Origin: Deinococcus fonticola
Lineage (GTDB): Bacteria > Deinococcota > Deinococci > Deinococcales > Deinococcaceae
Assembly: GCF_004634215.1 (NCBI RefSeq)
Contig: NZ_SMMH01000009.1
Location: 56,616-120,615 of the forward strand
Direction: 5' to 3'
DNA: 64,000 nt
Part shown: one piece after another, positions 58,912 through 64,000 of the stretch
Layout of the letters: every line of letters begins with the position of its first letter
Position numbering within the stretch: the stretch's first letter is position 1
Notes under the pieces: generated by a model
The model's input: the letters and a program-made list of their open reading frames with translations, nothing else
What the model was told of the DNA's origin: nothing
The model's database searches: none
Translations under genes and position numbers: made by a program

Positions 58912-59775
58912 ATGAACTACCACCTTCGTCAGGCGCTGCTCGCCATGCGGGCCAATTTCACGTCCACGTTCTCGACGTTGACGACCATGACGATCACCCT
59001 GCTGGTGCTGGGGGCGGTGCTGCTGCTGACCCTGAACGTGAACCGCACGCTGGAGCAACTGGAGTCGCAGGTGGAGGTCGCGGCTTACCTGACCGAGCAG
59101 GCCGACGACGCCAACCTGCTGGCGCAGGTGAAGCAGTACCCGCAGGTGCGGGAGGCGCAACTGCTGAGTAAAGAGCAGGTGCTGGCCGAGATGACCCGCG
59201 ATTACCCCTACGCGAAAGAGGCGGCCGACCTGGCCGGCAACCCCTTCCCCGACACCATTCGCATGCGGGTGGGCCGCGTCGAGGACTCGCGCCCGGTGGC
59301 CAGCGCGGTGCAGCGATTGCCGGGCGTGGAAAGCGTGGAGTACGGCGCGGGGTACGTCGACCCGGCGGTGCGTACGCTCACGGCGGTCAGAACCGCCGGC
59401 TACGGGCTGGTGAGTCTGCTATTGCTGGGCACACTCTTTAACATCCTGAACGCAGTGCGGGTCGCCATGTATGCCCGCCGCAACGAGATCGGCGTGATGC
59501 GCCTGTTGGGGGCCACGCCCGCGTTTATCCGCATGCCGCACCTGATCGAGGGCATTCTGGTGGGCCTGATCGCCTCGGTCATCGCCACCGGGGCGCTGGG
59601 CTTCGCTTACCTGGAGCTGTCCAGACGCCTGGTGCAGTTCGTGCCGGTGTTTCCCATTGTCACCGACCTGAACACCATCCTGCCCATCCTGGCGGGCGTG
59701 GCGGTGCTGGGCATCGCGGTGGGCCTGATCGGCAGCCTGTTCGCCACCAGCCGCTACCTGAGGGAACTGGAGTGA
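58912..59775 (+). CDS. ftsX: Cell-division permease-like protein FtsX
   Basis: A 287-residue protein with the FtsX plan: a basic N-terminus, a first helix (about 20-45), a large extracytoplasmic loop (about 46-165, with NPFPDTIRMRV), then three helices (about 165-280). RNEIGVMRLLGATPAFIR is the cytoplasmic loop conserved in the family. The stop overlaps the EnvC-like start in GTGA. Confidence 0.94.
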   Translation: MNYHLRQALLAMRANFTSTFSTLTTMTITLLVLGAVLLLTLNVNRTLEQLESQVEVAAYLTEQADDANLLAQVKQYPQVREAQLLSKEQVLAEMTRDYPYAKEAADLAGNPFPDTIRMRVGRVEDSRPVASAVQRLPGVESVEYGAGYVDPAVRTLTAVRTAGYGLVSLLLLGTLFNILNAVRVAMYARRNEIGVMRLLGATPAFIRMPHLIEGILVGLIASVIATGALGFAYLELSRRLVQFVPVFPIVTDLNTILPILAGVAVLGIAVGLIGSLFATSRYLRELE

Positions 59776-61244
59776 ATTTCCCGCGACTGGGCCGGCGATT
59801 GGGCCGGCGGCTGGGGCAATATCTGGGCCTGACCCTGATCCTGTCGGCCAGTGTGCTGAGCGGGGCGCAGACCACTAGCGAGCGCCTCTTGCAGTTGCAA
59901 CGCGACCTGCAACAGCAAAAAACCCTGAACGACCAGCAAGCCAAGCAACTTCAGAAACTGCGCTCCAGACTGGCGAACCTGACCGCGCAGCAGAAAGCCA
60001 CCCTGGACAGGCTGGACACTCTGGCCGTCAGTATCGCCACGCTGGAAAACCAGCTGGCCAACACCACCGCGCGCGTGGCCCTGGCCGGGCGGCAACTGGA
60101 GGAAACCAGCGCGCAACTGGCCCTCACGCAGGTGCGCGTGGACAAGTTGAAGGCCGACGTGCGCGGTGTCCTGAACAGCCTGTACCGCGAACGCAGCGGG
60201 CAGTATCTGGCGCTGCTCTCGCAGTCGAAGAACCTCTCGGACCTGCTGATCCGCCTGGATTACGCCAACATGTCCGGTCAGCACAACGTGCAGGTGATCG
60301 GCACGCTCCGGGACGCCGCCGAACTGCTCCAGACGCAGCAGGCCCAGCAGACCCGCCAGTCCCAGGCCCTTCAGGCACTTCAGGCCGAACGGGCCACCAA
60401 GCTGGCCGACCTGCGCGCCACGCGCCGCGAACAGCAAGCCCTGCTGGCACAGCTGCGCAAGTCCACCGAGGGCCAGAAGGCTGTGGCAGTACGCACCCAG
60501 GCGCAGCAGGCCCTGACCGCGCAGTCCATCGACCAGCTGGTGGGGCAGGTCGTCCGGGAACGCGCCCGCATCGAAGCCGAGCGGCGCCGCCGGCTGGAAG
60601 AGGAACGCCAGCGCCGCGAAGCCGAGGCCCGCCGCCTGGCCGCCGAACAGGAACGCGCCCGCCAGGAAGCCCTTCGCCTGGCCAGACTGCGGGCCGAACA
60701 GGAACGCCAGGCCCGCGAGGAAAAGCAGCGGCAGGCCCGGCTGGCCCGTGAACGCCAGGAGGCGCTGCTGCGGGCGCGGCAGCAGGCACTGGAACGCGAG
60801 CGGGCAGCCCTGCGGGCCCGGCAGGTTCAGGTGCAGCAGGCCCAGCAGCAGAACACCATCGAGTTGCAACCCCTGCCCGCGCTCCCGAGCACCGGCCCGG
60901 TCGGCTTTCCGCTGGCCGGCGGGCAGATTTCGGCGCCCTACGGCACGAACGGTGCGCAGTGGGTGCTGCTCAGCGGCCCTGCCGGCGCGCAGGCCACCGC
61001 GGCCCTCGACGGCAACGTCCTGGCCGCCACGCACTACGCTTCGCTGGGATGGGTGGTGCTGCTCGACAACGGGGGCGGCCTGGTCACCGGGTACTTCGGG
61101 CTCAGCGAGGCGTCCGTTAACGTGGGCGAGCGCGTGCGCCGGGGCGCGCCGGTCGGCGTGATCGGCGGCAGCCCCATCTTCGGCGCTGAACGCATGGCCT
61201 TCCAACTCCGGCAGAACGGCACCCCCACCGCCCCCCGGTTCTAG
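59772..61244 (+). CDS. EnvC-like murein hydrolase activator with degenerate LytM domain
   Basis: A 490-residue secreted protein: signal peptide (about 1-32), two long coiled-coil blocks (about 35-135 and 180-360, the second very rich in Arg, Glu, Gln, Ala) and a C-terminal LytM/M23 fold (about 375-490; LDGNVLAATHYASLGWVVLLDNGG). The His/Asp zinc ligands are missing (HLHF is replaced by MAFQL), so it should activate other hydrolases rather than cut itself, as EnvC does. GTG overlaps the ftsX stop. Confidence 0.88.
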   Translation: MNFPRLGRRLGRRLGQYLGLTLILSASVLSGAQTTSERLLQLQRDLQQQKTLNDQQAKQLQKLRSRLANLTAQQKATLDRLDTLAVSIATLENQLANTTARVALAGRQLEETSAQLALTQVRVDKLKADVRGVLNSLYRERSGQYLALLSQSKNLSDLLIRLDYANMSGQHNVQVIGTLRDAAELLQTQQAQQTRQSQALQALQAERATKLADLRATRREQQALLAQLRKSTEGQKAVAVRTQAQQALTAQSIDQLVGQVVRERARIEAERRRRLEEERQRREAEARRLAAEQERARQEALRLARLRAEQERQAREEKQRQARLARERQEALLRARQQALERERAALRARQVQVQQAQQQNTIELQPLPALPSTGPVGFPLAGGQISAPYGTNGAQWVLLSGPAGAQATAALDGNVLAATHYASLGWVVLLDNGGGLVTGYFGLSEASVNVGERVRRGAPVGVIGGSPIFGAERMAFQLRQNGTPTAPRF

Positions 61245-61312
61245 CGGGGAAGTGGTGCGGCAGGCGTGTATAGAAAAGCATGGCTGGGGGTCAAGAGAAT
61301 GCCCGCCGGCTC

Positions 61313-61341
61313 TTGCTTGAACCCCGCGCTTCTGGTAAAGT
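61313..61341 (+). promoter_or_regulatory. Promoter of rpsP
   Basis: TTGCTT (61313-61318) and TAAAGT (61336-61341) are separated by 17 bp. The start would be near 61349, giving an mRNA leader of about 90 nt, in contrast to the leaderless genes around it. Confidence 0.5.
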
Positions 61342-61438
61342 TCTGCGGTGCGCTCCGATTCTGGCTGCTGACGGGCGCAGCGTCCCGGCCCTAGCGGGGA
61401 CACTACCCTCGAAATCAACCCCCAGAGGTCAACTGAGC

Positions 61439-61684
61439 ATGGTTAAAATTCGTCTGTCCCGTTACGGCTCCACCCACAACCCCCACTACCGCATCGTCGT
61501 CGCCGACGCCCGCCGCCCCCGCGACGGTGGCTACATCGAGAACCTGGGTCACTACGACCCCCGCAAAACCCGCGAAGACTACCTGAAGGTCAACGTGGAA
61601 CGCGCCCAGGAGTGGCTCGCCAAGGGCGCCCAGCCCACCGCGACGGCCAAGCGCCTGCTGAAAGCCCAGGGCGTCAAGTTCTAA
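61439..61684 (+). CDS. rpsP: 30S ribosomal protein S16
   Basis: An 81-residue S16 protein: [41 protein letters not shown] and [15 protein letters not shown] match the family along its full length. It binds 16S rRNA in 30S assembly. A GAGGTC-type site lies upstream of the ATG at 61439. Neighbours usual elsewhere (rimM, trmD) are absent here, and a terminator follows directly, so it is a single-gene unit. Confidence 0.97.
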   Translation: MVKIRLSRYGSTHNPHYRIVVADARRPRDGGYIENLGHYDPRKTREDYLKVNVERAQEWLAKGAQPTATAKRLLKAQGVKF

Positions 61685-61702
61685 AGCAAGCCAGTAATGT
61701 GC

Positions 61703-61730
61703 AGAGGCTCCCGTGTGGGGCCTCTTTTTT
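61703..61730 (+). terminator. rpsP terminator
   Basis: AGAGGC (61703-61708) pairs with GCCTCT (61720-61725), with an inner CCC/GGG pairing, followed by a run of six T ending at 61730. It starts 19 bp after the stop. Confidence 0.85.
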
Positions 61731-61747
61731 ATGGCCCCGATTCGGGG

Positions 61748-61795
61748 TGGTGTACTTCGCGGGGTGGTGTACTCCCTTCTGTCAGGAGTACACCA
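61748..61795. promoter_or_regulatory. Three-half-site operator upstream of aceA
   Basis: TGGTGTACT occurs at 61748-61756 and again, as TGGTGTACTCC, at 61765-61775 (17 bp apart). The exact reverse complement GGAGTACACCA is at 61785-61795. This makes one direct and one inverted pair, ending 108 bp before the aceA ATG. The binding protein is unknown. Confidence 0.7.
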
Positions 61796-61903
61796 GTTTA
61801 TTTGAAGGGCGCGGGGCGCAGACTGTGGTCATCAAAGAAGGGCATTCGGCACCTCCCCAGCGTGGGCGAGGACAGATCACCCCCCTTCAAAAGGAGCTGC
61901 ACC

Positions 61904-63211
<1,308 letters not shown>

Positions 63212-63237
63212 GCCAACGCAGTAAGCCATATCATCGG

Positions 63238-63263
63238 AAGGGCAGCCCGAGAAGGCTGCCTTT
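63238..63263 (+). terminator. Probable aceA terminator
   Basis: AAGGGCAGCC (63238-63247) pairs with GGCTGCCTTT (63254-63263) with one G-U pair. The T-run is short, so termination may be incomplete. It lies 27 bp after the stop. Confidence 0.6.
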
Positions 63264-63323
63264 CTGGTTCACAATGTGCATAAAGGAAAGAAACCCCACC
63301 AGAGACGGCAGGGGCTTCCGAAA

Positions 63324-63534
63324 TGGTGGAGGAGACGGGACTTGAACCCGCATAAATGACGCTGGAACTTTCAGGAAACGCGCTTCCCTTGCTGCTTTAA
63401 CCCACCCCCCGGAAGGGGCCGCTATAGGTGCAACTGCAACCCGTTCCGACCTTGCGGCCTGCGCCCAAAGCTGTTCGCTGTACCGGATCAGACAATCGTT
63501 TTTCCCGGTGGCCCGCCTGTTGGCCGACTCCCCC
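63324..63534 (-). ncRNA. Candidate 211-nt RNA with tRNA-like ends
   Basis: Minus strand. The 3' end reads CTCCTCC-A-CCA (63334-63324) behind a T-arm GCGGG-TTCAAGT-CCCGT (63351-63335). About 180 nt upstream, GGGGGAG (63534-63528) can pair with CTCCTCC, then U8, and a D-arm GGCC-AACAGGCG-GGCC with A14 and G18G19 in place, and A26. The part between is about 160 nt instead of a normal anticodon arm. It could be a tRNA mimic such as a bacterial Y RNA, an interrupted tRNA, or a relic. The 371-bp region 63212-63582 holds no protein gene. Confidence 0.4.
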
Positions 63535-63582
63535 GCCAGCAATGTACGGCGGACGGGTCAAGGCGTGAATCAGACGAATGGC

Positions 63583-63909
63583 TTACGTCAGGTTGTTCTT
63601 TCGCTGGTATCGCCACACCAGTTCACTGAAACCGCCCAGCAGAATCGTCATGGCGGCAGCCTGCGCAGCCACCGCCAGCAAACTTAAACCTAAAGAACTG
63701 AAGAACAGGCCATTCACGACAGCCACCAGTAAAGCCGTCAGGAGCAGCAAAGACCAACGAGCCATGCGGTCTGGATGGCAAGCCAGCACCGCAAATACGC
63801 TCATAAGGGCAAAATTCAGCAAGACTACGCCAAGAGGTTGCCCTTCCTTCAATTGCTGGATGGGAAGTATGGATGGGTAGAACCACAGGACAGCGTGGAG
63901 CTGAATCAT
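63583..63909 (-). CDS. Small membrane protein
   Basis: A 108-residue protein with three to four predicted membrane segments (PLGVVLLNFALMSVFAVLA, WSLLLLTALLVAVVNGLFF, LSLLAVAAQAAAMTILLGG) and a basic C-terminus. No family is recognised. Its ATG (63909) overlaps the stop of the transposase fragment at the edge in ATGA. Confidence 0.6.
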   Translation of the reverse strand: MIQLHAVLWFYPSILPIQQLKEGQPLGVVLLNFALMSVFAVLACHPDRMARWSLLLLTALLVAVVNGLFFSSLGLSLLAVAAQAAAMTILLGGFSELVWRYQRKNNLT

Positions 63910-64000
63910 GCGGCTTCAACAAACGGTTCGATCCTATAGCGGAGCAGTTCCGCGACCGTCCAGGCGTGATCCGTCACACCTGCGGCCATCCCCGGCGTTC
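63906..64000 (-). mobile_element. C-terminal fragment of a transposase, cut by window edge
   Basis: Thirty-one residues are visible. They read TPGMAAGVTDHAWTVAELL and then YRIEPFVEAA before the stop. The TPxMAAGxTDHxWTxxELL pattern is typical of the C-terminus of IS1-like DDE transposases in several phyla. Whether the element is complete lies outside the window. Confidence 0.6.

Noticed and set aside
63324..63700. tmRNA (ssrA) on the minus strand, because the 3' end resembles tmRNA ends
   Set aside because: No tmRNA 5' end of the GGnTTCGAC type and no tag frame ending ALAA was found upstream within 380 nt, and a D-stem is present that tmRNA lacks.

Overview
The window is a 64 kb, high-GC bacterial chromosome segment that looks like Deinococcus. 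Most genes are on the housekeeping side: two KtrB-type potassium channel subunits with one KtrA, TypA, mreC/mreD/PBP2, DivIVA, FtsEX with an EnvC-like partner, PrfC, S16 and isocitrate lyase. The most telling trait is promoter layout. About half of the genes have a TANNNT -10 element only 6-9 nt upstream of an ATG or GTG start, which is the leaderless-mRNA arrangement known from Deinococcus. The species cannot be named from the sequence alone.

Layout. 1-3041: the N-terminal part of a LeuC/homoaconitase large subunit, a metallo-beta-lactamase-fold hydrolase and a divergent MFS exporter. 3255-9377: a repeat with nested hairpins, then a cyclic-di-GMP cluster (MASE1-GGDEF-EAL, TPR-like-GGDEF, degenerate HD-GYP) with an APH-type kinase inside it. 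9578-18323: YkgJ-type Cys-cluster protein, Rrf2 regulator, rsmB, deoD, truD, a secreted protein, a DUF3293 gene without a normal start codon, an AlbA/Schlafen-type regulator, pyrF and a second Cys-bearing Rrf2 regulator. 18690-29566: DUF4127 protein, a small AT-richer toxin-immunity-like island, ROK protein, ParB-like protein, a long Ala/Lys/Arg-rich helical protein, a PfkB kinase, an intact HD-GYP protein and typA.

29691-36489 is a plus-strand run: hypothetical gene, deoC-maf-mreC-mreD-mrdA, then yggS-divIVA, coupling nucleotide housekeeping to cell-wall elongation and division. 36529-40161 is a minus-strand potassium-uptake set (ktrB, ktrB, then ktrA behind a second copy of the hairpin repeat). 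40193-45634 holds an RNA methyltransferase, a thioredoxin-like secreted protein, and a stand-alone PAS protein upstream of a receiver-only response regulator that overlaps a class A PBP. 45805-51156 is dnaE carrying a complete 435-residue intein with LAGLIDADG motifs.

51234-64000: DUF72/DUF488 pair, TAXI-type binding protein, prfC behind an 8-codon leaderless reading frame ending Pro-Pro-UGA plus a terminator-like hairpin, a C39-like protein and an S41 protease facing each other across a strong bidirectional terminator, ftsE-ftsX-envC-like operon, rpsP, aceA with a three-half-site operator, a 211-nt RNA candidate with tRNA-like ends, a small membrane protein and the C-terminus of a transposase at the edge.

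The most interesting unexplained signals are the prfC leader, the tRNA-like RNA at 63324-63534, the aceA operator, the two hairpin repeats whose stems differ in sequence but stay paired, and short leader reading frames whose stop overlaps the next start (ktrA, ftsE, mreD).
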